64,000 nucleotides of DNA. Source: Fibrobacterota bacterium. GTDB lineage: Bacteria > Fibrobacterota > Chitinivibrionia > Chitinivibrionales > Chitinispirillaceae. The position numbers and the translations under genes were made by a program. The stretch covers positions 124,001 to 188,000 of the forward strand of contig JAEZKC010000059.1 in NCBI GenBank assembly GCA_023436205.1, in the 5' to 3' direction. Within the stretch, counting starts at the first letter, position 1; each line of letters begins with the position of its first letter. The notes under the pieces were generated by a model. It was not told the DNA's origin and ran no database searches. It saw only the letters and a program-made list of their open reading frames with translations. Below, piece by piece: positions 26,578-35,946 of this stretch.

Positions 26578-27964
26578 GCTCTTTTGTCCACTCCATCAGT
26601 ACAGACAGGGTGGAAAGATTGAGGTTGGCAACTTTAGGTAGTTTATCGAGGATGAAACGGAATTTTCCCGATTTCAGGTTAAGAATTGAATAAACAGCCT
26701 GTCTGCCCTGACTGTTAGCAGCTGCCGCGTAGATGATCTTTCCGTTTTTGAAGTAAACTAAACCAAACGGGCCTTTTGTCTCGATCATCAGACAACCGGT
26801 TTTTGATCCTATTTCGATGAATTGCAGTACTTCCAGAAGATTACCGCCTGCTATTTCACCCTCCAGAGCGCAGCGCTGAACACTTTTCTGAATCTTTTTG
26901 GTCTTCTGCTCTGAGCTGATGATAAGAGGCGTAACCACTTTGAAAATATCGCGGTCAGATACCGTTATTCCGAGAAAATTGACGTTAGATAATACGTTGC
27001 TTTGAGGAGCATTTGATGGATCAGGCACGTTGTAGAACAGAAAGTAAATGTTATTGTTGGAAGCCAGTTTTGCAAAAAGATGCTCTATTTTTGAAAAAAT
27101 GGCAGGTTCAAAACGCCAGTCAACCAGCACGAGGTCTGGCAGGCAGTGCTCAATACTATTGCGGGCTTTGACCATATCGCGTGCAATGCTTATGTTAAAT
27201 CCGATTTCACTGAAACAGGTTTCAATTGGGGCGGTACTGTTGGTGAGCATATACTGAATAAGCTTGCTCTCTCTGGCCAGAATGAGTGCATTTTTTTGGA
27301 CAAAGACTTTTCGCAGCTTCTCTGCACGGATATGCCTGTAGGTGATTAAACCGATAATCAGAAGTATTACAACCACACCAGCCACAACATAGATTAATAC
27401 CGTTTTGGCATCATCCAGTATTACCGATGTTGTGGGCGGCGCATCTACAATCTGCGTGTACTTCTTTTCAACCCAGCCGGTAGTATCCTTGAATACCACT
27501 TTAACCCAGGATGCCCCCTCACCAACGAGCGGGAGTACATCACCTTTTCGGGCCATTGCAAGAATTGGAGATTCCGGACTCAGGTACTGAAGCACTTTGG
27601 TGGGAGTTACCGTTATCTGGACAAATTTCTGCTGTTTAAGCTGTGAGCTGTCGGGAACAGGGGGAAGTGCAGACACATCCTGCTTCGTAAAAAGATTGCC
27701 TGCCCTCTCAGCACCAGCTATCAGTTTGGAATGGCTTGCGCTCACCCATCCTTTTGACCCCTGGTACTCTGTTTTGTACCACTGGCCATTCTCTTCGTAA
27801 AAGGGAAGTTTTTCACCCTTTTGGGCCACTCCGAAAAAAGAAGATGAAGAATTGGGGGCAGTATGAATTCTGGCCAGCTCAGTAATCTCCAATTGCTGTG
27901 CATGTGGCAACCTCGGGATGAACAACCCGAGAGCGACAATCAGAATCCATACAGTTTTCTTCAT
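26555..27964 (-). CDS. Double SH3, transmembrane, degenerate receiver and DUF4388 protein
   Basis: 469 aa with a signal peptide (1-22, cut near PHAQQ). Two bacterial SH3 domains follow (about 27-85, GSKGWVSASHSKL; and about 113-174, TTGWVEKKYTQIV), then a transmembrane helix (188-208). The cytoplasmic part begins with a receiver-like fold (about 222-345) where DLVLVDW (Asp282) sits at the phosphoacceptor position, but the N-terminal acidic pair and the lysine are missing. A DUF4388/PATAN-like domain ends the protein (about 360-465: LEGEIAGGNLLEVLQFIEIG, GLVYFKNGKIIYAAA). I infer an envelope (SH3) to cytoplasm signalling protein. The downstream ruvX overlaps by 23 bases. Confidence 0.75.
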   Translation of the reverse strand: MKKTVWILIVALGLFIPRLPHAQQLEITELARIHTAPNSSSSFFGVAQKGEKLPFYEENGQWYKTEYQGSKGWVSASHSKLIAGAERAGNLFTKQDVSALPPVPDSSQLKQQKFVQITVTPTKVLQYLSPESPILAMARKGDVLPLVGEGASWVKVVFKDTTGWVEKKYTQIVDAPPTTSVILDDAKTVLIYVVAGVVVILLIIGLITYRHIRAEKLRKVFVQKNALILARESKLIQYMLTNSTAPIETCFSEIGFNISIARDMVKARNSIEHCLPDLVLVDWRFEPAIFSKIEHLFAKLASNNNIYFLFYNVPDPSNAPQSNVLSNVNFLGITVSDRDIFKVVTPLIISSEQKTKKIQKSVQRCALEGEIAGGNLLEVLQFIEIGSKTGCLMIETKGPFGLVYFKNGKIIYAAAANSQGRQAVYSILNLKSGKFRFILDKLPKVANLNLSTLSVLMEWTKELDEAHGR

Positions 27965-27973
27965 GCTACCTCA

Positions 27974-28369
27974 CTAGTTGGCAAGAATCGCCTTTTGTCT
28001 CTTAAAATAATAATATACTCCAAAGGCGCAACCAAGTAACACCAGTGAATAAAGAATAATTGTCACCACTGATGCACCTTTCTTATCTACCACTTTACCG
28101 GCTTTTCTTTCCAGGTAACCCTCTTTGTCACCAACTTTCACCTTGAACCAGCTTTCACCTTCGGAGAGAAGCTCAAGGAAATCGCCCTGTTTTACTTTCT
28201 GAATGATTGCACTTTTAGGATCGAGTTTCTCATAAACATTGGGGAAAGGCTTTTTCACCACAACATATTTGATCTGCTCCTGGGGAGCTGCCGGTTCCTG
28301 GGCGAAAACAGAGGAAAAAAGGAAGGCAACAAACAATACAGTAAGGCTTAACATGCAAGCAAATCTCAT
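27974..28369 (-). CDS. Small SH3-domain membrane protein
   Basis: 131 aa from ATG 28369, chosen because AAAGGAGG stands 8 bases upstream; a longer frame to 28450 lies inside lpxK. A signal peptide (about 1-24, ending FSSVFAQ) is followed by one SH3 domain (about 33-95, with SWFKVKVGDKEGYLERKAGK), a transmembrane helix (about 102-122) and a short basic tail. It stands 9 bases upstream of the larger SH3/DUF4388 gene, and both have the SH3-outside, helix, inside layout, so they may act as a pair. Confidence 0.75.
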   Translation of the reverse strand: MRFACMLSLTVLFVAFLFSSVFAQEPAAPQEQIKYVVVKKPFPNVYEKLDPKSAIIQKVKQGDFLELLSEGESWFKVKVGDKEGYLERKAGKVVDKKGASVVTIILYSLVLLGCAFGVYYYFKRQKAILAN

Positions 28370-28391
28370 GGAGAGATCCTCCTTTAAATGT

Positions 28392-29465
28392 TTATGGCAG
28401 TGAACGGTTAATGGCTGATTCAAAACTCTTTTCGGATTTTTCATCAACAAACTGCAAACCTATCTTAAGATACCAAACTTTTACGCTGTTCGCAATTTGT
28501 AATGTCTTCAGACGCATAAAATCTTTCTCAGTAGTCACAATACCTTTAGAATATATATCCTGCATTGCCGTGAGATCATCACTTTGGAAAACATGGTGAT
28601 CCCTGAAACACTGTACACCTGAAGGGGTTATCCCATACGACTTCACTGTTGAAATGAACCGCTGCGGGCGGGCTATCGCACAGATGACCCATGGATCTTG
28701 TAGCGGAGCACCTTCAGATTTTCTGCCGCTGTTTGCTTCAACCCAGTATAAAGGTTTTTGAAATATAAGCGAACAGGGGGTAGTTGGGAACTTCAGATTC
28801 AGTTCATCTCTGACCCGCTTCAGCTTGTCTACAGAATCTTCTGATCCAATCACCACAACCAGACCTGCTCTGTGCAATGATTCAAGAGGCTCTCTGAGGA
28901 AACCTGCCGGAATCATCCTGTCTTCAAAAACCCCCTCGTGAACGCAGACTATATCCAGGTCCCTCCTGATCTTCCGGTGCTGAAACCCATCATCAAGGAT
29001 ATAGGCGGATTTCAGTGGCAGTTGAGACAGCAGTTTTTTCGCACTTTTGACCCTTTGGGCTCCTATTCCCATCCATGATGCCGGAATGTTAGCATGGATG
29101 AGTGCCGGTTCGTCTCCAATTCTGTCCCACTCGGATTGCTCTGCCGGACTAAGCAGTACACACTCTTTACTTTTTCTGCCGTATCCTCTTGAGAGAAATG
29201 CCAGATCATACCCTTTATTCATAAGGTATTCTCCAACAAACAGGGTAACCGGGGTTTTCCCTGTTCCTCCCGCCCTAATACCTCCAATGCTTATGACCGG
29301 CCGTTCAGCCTGGTAGGATAGAAAAGAGAAGCGATCAAAGGCACGGTTACGCGCTTTAACTATTGCTTTGAAAAGTTTTGCAAACCCGCTCATTAAAGGA
29401 TTTGATCCCCCCAGACTGCTTATGGGGACGGTCGTTTCCTTTTCCTGTGTTATGTGCGGTTGCAT
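28392..29465 (-). CDS. lpxK: Tetraacyldisaccharide 4'-kinase
   Basis: 357 aa. It phosphorylates the 4' position of the lipid A disaccharide precursor at the inner membrane. The P-loop is RAGGTGKTP (Lys70), with LSRGYGRKSKE, DDGFQHRKIRRDLDI and ITTEKDFMRL-like TTEKDFMRLK as further signatures. The N-terminal extension of about 25 residues overlaps prmC by 16 bases; a start at Met25 (29393) is possible but has no better ribosome site. Its presence shows the organism makes lipid A. Confidence 0.92.
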   Translation of the reverse strand: MQPHITQEKETTVPISSLGGSNPLMSGFAKLFKAIVKARNRAFDRFSFLSYQAERPVISIGGIRAGGTGKTPVTLFVGEYLMNKGYDLAFLSRGYGRKSKECVLLSPAEQSEWDRIGDEPALIHANIPASWMGIGAQRVKSAKKLLSQLPLKSAYILDDGFQHRKIRRDLDIVCVHEGVFEDRMIPAGFLREPLESLHRAGLVVVIGSEDSVDKLKRVRDELNLKFPTTPCSLIFQKPLYWVEANSGRKSEGAPLQDPWVICAIARPQRFISTVKSYGITPSGVQCFRDHHVFQSDDLTAMQDIYSKGIVTTEKDFMRLKTLQIANSVKVWYLKIGLQFVDEKSEKSFESAINRSLP

Positions 29466-30292
29466 TTCAGGCCTGCCTTTACTACTCTGGATCGTCCACC
29501 CAGATCCTTAATGACCTCGATATCTTCCCAACCATTGGAAATCAAGATATCCGGTACTGATTTGCCCTGATCGTATCCGATTTCAAGATAAATTCGGCCA
29601 TTGGGGATCAAAACTTTTGGTGCTTCGCTGGCAAGTGTCCGGTAATATTCAAGTCCGTCCAAACCACCGTAAAGGGCTGTGTGAGGTTCGTGGTCTGAAA
29701 CGCTCTTGTCAAGTTTGGCCATTTCATCTGCGGATATGTAAGGCGGATTGCTGACTATGAATTCAAAGAGCTCTCCCGGTTTGAAAGCCGAGAGCATATT
29801 TGTACAGATTAACTGCACTGTACCACCTGCATTTTTCTGAGCCACAAAAAGAGCCTCAAGGGAAATATCTGCCGCAAATGCACTCCAGGAGCGCCTTTGA
29901 TTTTTCAAAGTAGTGGCAATGATACCCGAACCGGTTCCGATATCGGCAAACCTGAGCTGATTTTCAGTCTCGTGGCTCAGCACCGTTTCGATGAGCGTTT
30001 CCGTATCAGGCCTGGGAATCAGGACCTTCGGAGTAACCAGAAAATCACGATCATAAAAAAAAGTGCTGCCAAGTATGTATTGCAGCGGCTCGCCTGTGAT
30101 GCGCCGTGAAACAACTGCTTCAATTTTCGCCACTGTATCGTGATCGAGTTCATTAGTAGAGGAAACATACAGCTCGGTTCGAGATTGATGAAGAAAATGC
30201 TGGAGAATCAGTTCTGCATCAGGTCCGGCCAGCTCTCCTAAAAGAGGGGAGAGCTGTTTTCGGATTCTGCGCAGCAGTTCGGCGATGGTCAT
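29450..30292 (-). CDS. prmC: Peptide chain release factor N5-glutamine methyltransferase
   Basis: 280 aa, typical. It methylates the glutamine of the GGQ motif in release factors. SAM motif FADIGTGSGIIATTL, catalytic SNPPYISADE, and the N-terminal helical domain with YILGSTFFYDRDFLVTPKV and LIPRPDTETL. It follows prfA by 6 bases, the usual gene order, so enzyme and substrate are co-expressed. Confidence 0.96.
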   Translation of the reverse strand: MTIAELLRRIRKQLSPLLGELAGPDAELILQHFLHQSRTELYVSSTNELDHDTVAKIEAVVSRRITGEPLQYILGSTFFYDRDFLVTPKVLIPRPDTETLIETVLSHETENQLRFADIGTGSGIIATTLKNQRRSWSAFAADISLEALFVAQKNAGGTVQLICTNMLSAFKPGELFEFIVSNPPYISADEMAKLDKSVSDHEPHTALYGGLDGLEYYRTLASEAPKVLIPNGRIYLEIGYDQGKSVPDILISNGWEDIEVIKDLGGRSRVVKAGLKCNRT

Positions 30293-30298
30293 GATGAC

Positions 30299-31372
30299 TC
30301 AAATGCCGGCCTGTTTGACCCGTTCATTCAGGTCCGCGAGGGAGAGAGTTTCGATAAGTTCATCCAGATCGCCATTAATCACCTTATCCAGATTGTACAG
30401 TGTAAGGTTGATCCGGTGATCAGTCACGCGGTTCTGGGGAAAGTTGTAGGTTCTAATCTTTGCACTTCGATCTCCGGTGCTGACCATGCTTTTTCGGGCA
30501 GCCGATTCCTCGGCCTCCACCTTGGCCAGTTCCATTTCGTAAAGCCTTGTTTGAAGAACCTTGAGAGCTTTGGCTTTGTTTTTATGCTGGCTCTTTTCAT
30601 CCTGGCAGGTTACGGTGAGACCGGTGGGGACATGGACGATGCGCACAGCGGAGTAGGTAGTGTTTACTGACTGCCCACCCGGGCCGCTGGAGCAGTAAAG
30701 ATCGATACGAAGATCATTAGGGTCGATTTGCACTTCGAATTCATCCGCTTCGGGGAAAACCACAACAGATGCTGCGGAGGTGTGAACTCTTCCCTGAGCT
30801 TCCGTGAGTGGAACGCGCTGTACCCTGTGCACTCCAGATTCAAATTTGAGTGTTCCGTAGGCGTTATCACCCTTCACCATCATAATAATTTCCTTCACTG
30901 CCCCCATTTCACCGAAACTTGAGGAAAGCACCTCAATGCTCCAACCTCTGTTTTCAATGAAATGGGAATACATCCGGTGAAGATCTGCAGCAAATATTCC
31001 AGCTTCGGTGCCGCCGGTCCCCGCGCGGATTTCCATGATGGCGTTTTTAACGTCTTTGGGATCACGAGGGACAAGAAGAAGCTTTACCTTCTGTTCGATT
31101 TCCGGCAGATCGAGTTCTGATGAATCGAGTTCTTCCTTGGCAAGTTCAAGAAGGTCTGGGTCGCTCTCCTGGGAAAGCATCTGGCGTGCGGAATTAATGT
31201 TTTCCACAGTCTCCAGATATTTTTTGAAAACGGGAAGATTACGGGTGAGATTGTTATACTCACGTCCGATCTTTTCCATCTTTGAGGGATCCCCGGTTAC
31301 TTCCGGAGAGGCCATTCTTTCTTCCAGCTCCTGGTGACGCCTGAGGACAGCTTCTACTTTGTCAGCAATCAT
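30299..31372 (-). CDS. prfA: Peptide chain release factor 1
   Basis: 357 aa. It ends translation at UAA and UAG. The peptidyl-tRNA hydrolysis motif is SSGPGGQSVNTTYS. The stop-codon tripeptide region reads VQRVPLTEAQGRVHTSA, i.e. PxT type as in RF1 (PAT in E. coli), not the SPF of RF2. TYNFPQNRVTDHRINLTLYN is characteristic too. It overlaps DUF1385 upstream by 4 bases and precedes prmC. Confidence 0.97.
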   Translation of the reverse strand: MIADKVEAVLRRHQELEERMASPEVTGDPSKMEKIGREYNNLTRNLPVFKKYLETVENINSARQMLSQESDPDLLELAKEELDSSELDLPEIEQKVKLLLVPRDPKDVKNAIMEIRAGTGGTEAGIFAADLHRMYSHFIENRGWSIEVLSSSFGEMGAVKEIIMMVKGDNAYGTLKFESGVHRVQRVPLTEAQGRVHTSAASVVVFPEADEFEVQIDPNDLRIDLYCSSGPGGQSVNTTYSAVRIVHVPTGLTVTCQDEKSQHKNKAKALKVLQTRLYEMELAKVEAEESAARKSMVSTGDRSAKIRTYNFPQNRVTDHRINLTLYNLDKVINGDLDELIETLSLADLNERVKQAGI

Positions 31373-32337
31373 ATTGCCGCCTTCAGTGCTGAAGAGGCGA
31401 TTTCTAGCTGGCTTGCATCAGGTTTACGGGTGGTGATCTTCTGAAGCCACAGTCCGGGTTTTATGAGCAGACCAACCAGAGGGAATCGCTGATACTTATC
31501 AGAAAATTTAAGCACTTCGTAGCCTATTCCACCAACTATGGGAACAAGAGCCAGATGCACTATCACTCGATGCAGAACATTCAAATATGGTCCAAAGAAC
31601 TGAATGTAAATGGAATCAATTACAGAAAAGAGAAGAATGCTTGTGATAGTCACCAGAATTAAAAAGCTGGTACCGCAACGGGGATGCACTGTCGGATAGC
31701 TGTTCATGTTCTCTATTGTAAGGTCTTTTTCGTCTTCGAATGTGAAAATGGCCATGTGTTCAGCACCGTGATACTCGAAAACTCTTCTGACTTCCTTCCA
31801 CATGCTGATACCGGCCAGGTAGGAGAGAAAAAGAGCTATACGCATTCCGCCTGCCGAAAGGTTGAAAAGAAGAGATGAGTCTTTCGGGAGAAGGTGAGAC
31901 ATGGTCCACATAGGTGCATACATGAAAAGTCCCAGTGAAATAAACAGGGCGAAAATCATACTCCCCGCAGCTGAAATCTTCTCCTTGAAACTGGATTGCT
32001 TTTTGGCAGTAGAGTCTACCTTCTCTGCTTCAGCCGCAATGTCAGCGGAGCGGGAAAGAGACTGGTAGCCCAGTTTGAACGATTCGTAAAGATTGATAAC
32101 CCCTCTAATCACCGGCAATGCGAAAATGCGCCTGGTCTGGCAGAGGGAAATGAAAGGAAACCGTTCAATGATCACTTGGCCATCGGGGCGACGTACGGCC
32201 CAGGACACTTTCTGCTTTCCGCGCATCATTACGCCTTCAATTATAGCCTGCCCGCCAACTTTGTTCTTGGAGGAATTTGAAAGAAGAAGGGAAACTGGCA
32301 GAGTGCAAAATTTCAAAAGGTTTTTTGAAAACGACAT
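31369..32337 (-). CDS. DUF1385 membrane protein
   Basis: 322 aa. The N-terminal VGGQAIIEGVMMRGKQKVSWA is the family signature, followed by RRPDGQVIIE. Two pairs of transmembrane helices (about 140-195 and 230-285) flank EYHGAEHMAIFTFE and HPRCGTSFL, conserved His/Cys-bearing segments. The function of the family is unknown; its genes are regularly found between rpmE and prfA, as here. Confidence 0.9.
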   Translation of the reverse strand: MSFSKNLLKFCTLPVSLLLSNSSKNKVGGQAIIEGVMMRGKQKVSWAVRRPDGQVIIERFPFISLCQTRRIFALPVIRGVINLYESFKLGYQSLSRSADIAAEAEKVDSTAKKQSSFKEKISAAGSMIFALFISLGLFMYAPMWTMSHLLPKDSSLLFNLSAGGMRIALFLSYLAGISMWKEVRRVFEYHGAEHMAIFTFEDEKDLTIENMNSYPTVHPRCGTSFLILVTITSILLFSVIDSIYIQFFGPYLNVLHRVIVHLALVPIVGGIGYEVLKFSDKYQRFPLVGLLIKPGLWLQKITTRKPDASQLEIASSALKAAI

Positions 32338-32366
32338 TTGACCTTCCTGAAGTGAGCTCTGTTAAT

Positions 32367-32402
32367 AAAAAAAAGACGGAAAAGGATTACTCCTTTCCCG
32401 TC
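32367..32402 (-). terminator. Strong terminator after rpmE
   Basis: On the minus strand GACGGGAAAGG and CCTTTTCCGTC pair around AGTAAT (plus 32375-32402), followed by an eight-T run (plus 32367-32374). It separates rpmE from the DUF1385-prfA genes, so downstream expression needs read-through or its own promoter. Confidence 0.85.
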
Positions 32403-32423
32403 CACAATTTGTAAAACGAAAAA

Positions 32424-32633
32424 CTATGATTCCTGCGATTTCTGGTAACGCTTGCGGAATCTGTCCACTCTACCCGCGCTGTCGATAAGCTTCTGCTTGC
32501 CGGTGTAGTAAGGATGGCACTCATTGCAGATATCGATGTGTCTGCTACCGACTGTGGACTCTGTTTCAATGACGTTCCCACATGAACAGGTAAAAGTGGC
32601 CTTTTCGTATTTGGGATGAATTTTGTCTTTCAT
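32424..32633 (-). CDS. rpmE: 50S ribosomal protein L31, zinc-binding type
   Basis: 69 aa. Begins MKDKIHPKYEKATFTCSCGN. Cys16, Cys18, Cys36 and Cys39 form the zinc site, marking the C+ form used when zinc is sufficient. A GAGAGG ribosome site precedes the start. It is followed by a strong terminator. Confidence 0.97.
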   Translation of the reverse strand: MKDKIHPKYEKATFTCSCGNVIETESTVGSRHIDICNECHPYYTGKQKLIDSAGRVDRFRKRYQKSQES

Positions 32634-32838
32634 TGTATCCTCTCCACGGGATTATTCTGGGATTATAAAATTCAAACTGCAAAAATAGCTCCGGCCCCGT
32701 TAAAGATCAAGAAATTATTTGAAACTATCAATGCTTCCAATTCTTTTCATATTACTATATTAATACGTCTTCCCGAGCATATTATTTTGGAAACGAAACA
32801 TCCTTTATGATTACTGCCCTTTGGCATGGGGGGAAAGA

Positions 32839-34974
32839 GTGCGGAGCCGAAATTCAAGAAACCTGCTTACGTTGTTGATCGTTCTGGTCGGAATACTTAA
32901 TGCTCAGGAATATCAGGCAGATTCTCTGCAGACCGATTCACTTGTGGAGCTTGAACGAGTAGTGGTCACTGCAACTCGTTCGGCCCGGAAATCATCTGAG
33001 CTTCCTGTGGCAGTCAGCATAATCACTCGGCATCAGATCGAAACCAGCGCTGCACGCAATGTGGATGATCTGCTTTCCATAGTCAGTGGAGTGCAGGTGC
33101 GCCGAAGCGTGGGAATGGGTGAGGGGGTTCCCGGAGACATCATGATGAGAGGGATTCCCGGAGCTTTGGCTTCCAGTCGGGTTTTAGTACTGGTTGATGG
33201 TATTCCCACTAATGCTGCAGGAACTCCGTTTTTGATTTTGAATGAATTGCCTCTGGAGGCTGTGGAGCGGGTGGAGGTGCTTAATGGACCCTATTCTGCC
33301 CTTTACGGAGCAAATGCCTTTGGTGGTGTGATTAACATCATCACTCGAACTCCGGAAAAAACTGCCCTTGAGACCAGCTTGCAGACCAGTCAGCCTTTCA
33401 ATGCAGTACACTCCTATTTTGGAGGAACCCGGGCCTTTGATGCTCTGAAAGAAGGTGGTGAACAGGCGTACTTCGGGGGAAATATCACCGGTGCATGGTC
33501 AGACGGGAAGTACTCTCTTCTGGCCAGCGGCGGGGCCCGGCGGGTTGGAAGTTATCTGTTTAGAGACAGTGCCTTTGTCCGGGCCGGTAAGATTACTTAT
33601 TCCAAGAGCTCTCAAAATCATGATTATCGTGATTTAAGGCTGTTTGTTAAAAGCAGTACCAAAATTAATGAGCATGTTGATCTGATACTGCACATGCGCA
33701 GCTTCAGTAGTGAGCTGGGGTTCGGGCTTACCCGTAATGTCAATCCTCCAAAGGATGTGGTAACTGAAGGGGGTAAGTTTCTCTTTGGTCCATATCTTAA
33801 TGCGAAGTTCAACACAGATGTTTCTATGAGGCTCGGGGGGTACTTCAGAACAGTTTCCGGTTCATTCAGGAATCAGTCTCCAACGGAAGAAGGTTATGTG
33901 CCAAGCATCTGGAGTTCCGATTCGAAAGACTGGAGCTCGGAAGCTGTACTGACCTATAATGCTCATGTACTGGGGGTATTCACACTGGGCGTTGATCATT
34001 TAAGAAACAGGATCAATTTCGGGCCGACAATAAATACGATAACAGATGATACGCTGTCCGGTTCTCAAGAAATTTCTGATGTCATCTCCTACACCGGCTG
34101 TTATGTTCAGAATGAACTGAAGCTTCCTTTGCGTGTGGGGGTAGTCAGCGGGATCCGGGTGGATCTTCCCTCGACTGATCAGAAGGCGGTTTCACCAAGG
34201 CTGGGGGTAACCTGGCGGGGGATTGACCGTTTGACACTGCGGTTTTCCGCCGGGCAGGCTTTCAGGGCTCCAGCTGCAAGTGAACTGTTCATGCCCGATT
34301 TTGCGGTGAACAGCAGTATTGCCTTGAGGTCCAACTCCAAGCTGAAAGCGGAGAGAATCTCTTCTGTTGAAGGTGGAGCCGAATACAAGTTGGGCACATA
34401 CGCGCTGCTGAAGAGTACTCTGTATTCCAATTATCTGAAGGATTTGGTGATTCCTCAGATATTGACTTTGACTGCCGATGGGGCTCTGATAACACACAAA
34501 AATGTAAACAGCGCTTCTTCTCTGGGAGTGGAAAATGTTCTGGAACTAAAAGCTTTAAAATACCTTACTGGTGAACTTTCATACACCTGGCAGACCTCGG
34601 AGGTGTCCAATAGCGGAGTTGCGCTGGATTATGTGCCTCAGCATACTTTTGCTCTTAAATTGCTGGGGGGCAAATCATGGGGAGCGATTACCTGTGATGG
34701 ATCTGCCAGTTTTCTCTATACTGGCGGAAGAGTTTTCAGGGATCTTAACAATTCCTACCTAAGTGTGATGCCTGATACGGTTCTTATGAAAACCCCTGTA
34801 GTGGCGCTGGATCCTTATCATCGAATTGATCTGACCCTGAAAGCATCCTATCATGATCGGTACTGGATCACTTTTATGGTTCAGAATATGCTGGAAGCAA
34901 TAATAGAAGAGAGTCCCGGAACTCTGGCTCCCGGGAGGTTTGCCTCTTTAGAGTTTGGAGCGCGGGTATTTTGA
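32839..34974 (+). CDS. TonB-dependent outer-membrane receptor
   Basis: 711 aa from GTG 32839, chosen because GGGGGG stands 5 bases upstream; a TTG start at 32821 is also possible. A signal peptide (about 1-22, ending GILNAQ) is followed by a TonB-box-like VELERVVVTATRS, a plug domain with LVLVDGIPTNAAG, RVEVLNGPYSALYGANAFGG and VINIITRTPEKT, and a beta-barrel ending in FASLEFGARVF with a terminal aromatic residue. It takes up a large ligand such as a metal chelate, cofactor or sugar; the ligand is unknown. No TonB or transporter genes are next to it. Confidence 0.92.
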   Translation: MRSRNSRNLLTLLIVLVGILNAQEYQADSLQTDSLVELERVVVTATRSARKSSELPVAVSIITRHQIETSAARNVDDLLSIVSGVQVRRSVGMGEGVPGDIMMRGIPGALASSRVLVLVDGIPTNAAGTPFLILNELPLEAVERVEVLNGPYSALYGANAFGGVINIITRTPEKTALETSLQTSQPFNAVHSYFGGTRAFDALKEGGEQAYFGGNITGAWSDGKYSLLASGGARRVGSYLFRDSAFVRAGKITYSKSSQNHDYRDLRLFVKSSTKINEHVDLILHMRSFSSELGFGLTRNVNPPKDVVTEGGKFLFGPYLNAKFNTDVSMRLGGYFRTVSGSFRNQSPTEEGYVPSIWSSDSKDWSSEAVLTYNAHVLGVFTLGVDHLRNRINFGPTINTITDDTLSGSQEISDVISYTGCYVQNELKLPLRVGVVSGIRVDLPSTDQKAVSPRLGVTWRGIDRLTLRFSAGQAFRAPAASELFMPDFAVNSSIALRSNSKLKAERISSVEGGAEYKLGTYALLKSTLYSNYLKDLVIPQILTLTADGALITHKNVNSASSLGVENVLELKALKYLTGELSYTWQTSEVSNSGVALDYVPQHTFALKLLGGKSWGAITCDGSASFLYTGGRVFRDLNNSYLSVMPDTVLMKTPVVALDPYHRIDLTLKASYHDRYWITFMVQNMLEAIIEESPGTLAPGRFASLEFGARVF

Positions 34975-34989
34975 TATTGGAATAGATCA

Positions 34990-35946
34990 ATGGAAATGTT
35001 TAAAATAAAACTGGGGATCAGTTCCTGTCTTCTTGGGCAGACAGTACGTTACGATGGCAATCATAAACTCGACAGATATTTGAAAGATGTTCTGGGCAAA
35101 TATGTCCAGTGGATACCAGTGTGTCCGGAGTATGAATGCGGCCTCGGGGTGCCTCGGGAAGCTATGCGCCTTGTGAATAATGGTGAACAGGTGAGGCTTC
35201 TTACCATTAAAACCAAACAGGATCGAACTGACCAGCTTCTCTCTTTCACCCATGAAGTAATTAAAAAGCTCTCCAGCGAAGACCTGTGTGGTTTTGTTTT
35301 TAAAAGTAAATCCCCCAGTTCCGGGCTTAAAGATGCAAAAGTTTACGACACTACTGGAAACGTAATCGGAAAGGGCCCGGGGCTCTTTGCCGAAAAGTTC
35401 ATTCAAGTGTTTCCTTATTTGCCCGTTGAAGATGAGGGCAGGCTGCACAATGAGGATATAAGGGAGAACTTTCTTGAACGGGTCTTTGTCTATGCCCGCT
35501 GGCGTCAGTGGTTTTCTACTGAAATCAGTGTTGAAAAACTGGTTCACTGGCAAAGAGATCATAAGCTGCTTATCATGGCCCACAGTCCGCTTGCCGCCCG
35601 GACACTGGGAAAAATGGTTGCTGATTACCATCATGGTGAAAACAAGGATATTCTTGCGAGTCGGTATTTCAAAACAATGATGGAATCATTAGAGCTTAGG
35701 GCAACCATCAAAAAGAATGTCAATGTCTTGTACCATGCTGCCGGGTATTTTAAAAAGAAACTGAGCTCAGATGAGAAAAAGGAGCTTTCTGAAATAATTG
35801 AGAATTATCATAATGAACTTGTACCACTTATTGTTCCGGTAACCTTGCTGAACCATTATGTCCGCAAATTCAACGAATCTTACCTTAAAAATCAACACTA
35901 TCTGAATCCCCACCCTCTGGAGCTGAAGCTTCGTAATCATGTTTAA
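34990..35946 (+). CDS. DUF523-DUF1722 fusion protein
   Basis: 318 aa. Residues 1-150 are DUF523 (TudS-like, an iron-sulfur thiouracil desulfurase family): ISSCLLGQTVRYDG with Cys13, and PVCPEYECGLGVPRE with Cys45 and Cys50. The usual third cysteine motif SPSCG reads SPSSG here. Residues about 165-310 are DUF1722 (YbgA-like), with VFVYARWRQWF, and the HKLLIMAHSP segment. Cytoplasmic. The fused arrangement is common. Its role is unproven; loss of one expected cysteine leaves cluster binding uncertain. It starts 15 bases after the TonB receptor stop. Confidence 0.85.
   Translation: MEMFKIKLGISSCLLGQTVRYDGNHKLDRYLKDVLGKYVQWIPVCPEYECGLGVPREAMRLVNNGEQVRLLTIKTKQDRTDQLLSFTHEVIKKLSSEDLCGFVFKSKSPSSGLKDAKVYDTTGNVIGKGPGLFAEKFIQVFPYLPVEDEGRLHNEDIRENFLERVFVYARWRQWFSTEISVEKLVHWQRDHKLLIMAHSPLAARTLGKMVADYHHGENKDILASRYFKTMMESLELRATIKKNVNVLYHAAGYFKKKLSSDEKKELSEIIENYHNELVPLIVPVTLLNHYVRKFNESYLKNQHYLNPHPLELKLRNHV

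Noticed and set aside
28370..28450. Longer start for the small SH3 protein
   Set aside because: The extension lies inside lpxK and lacks a ribosome site; ATG 28369 has AAAGGAGG and a signal peptide.
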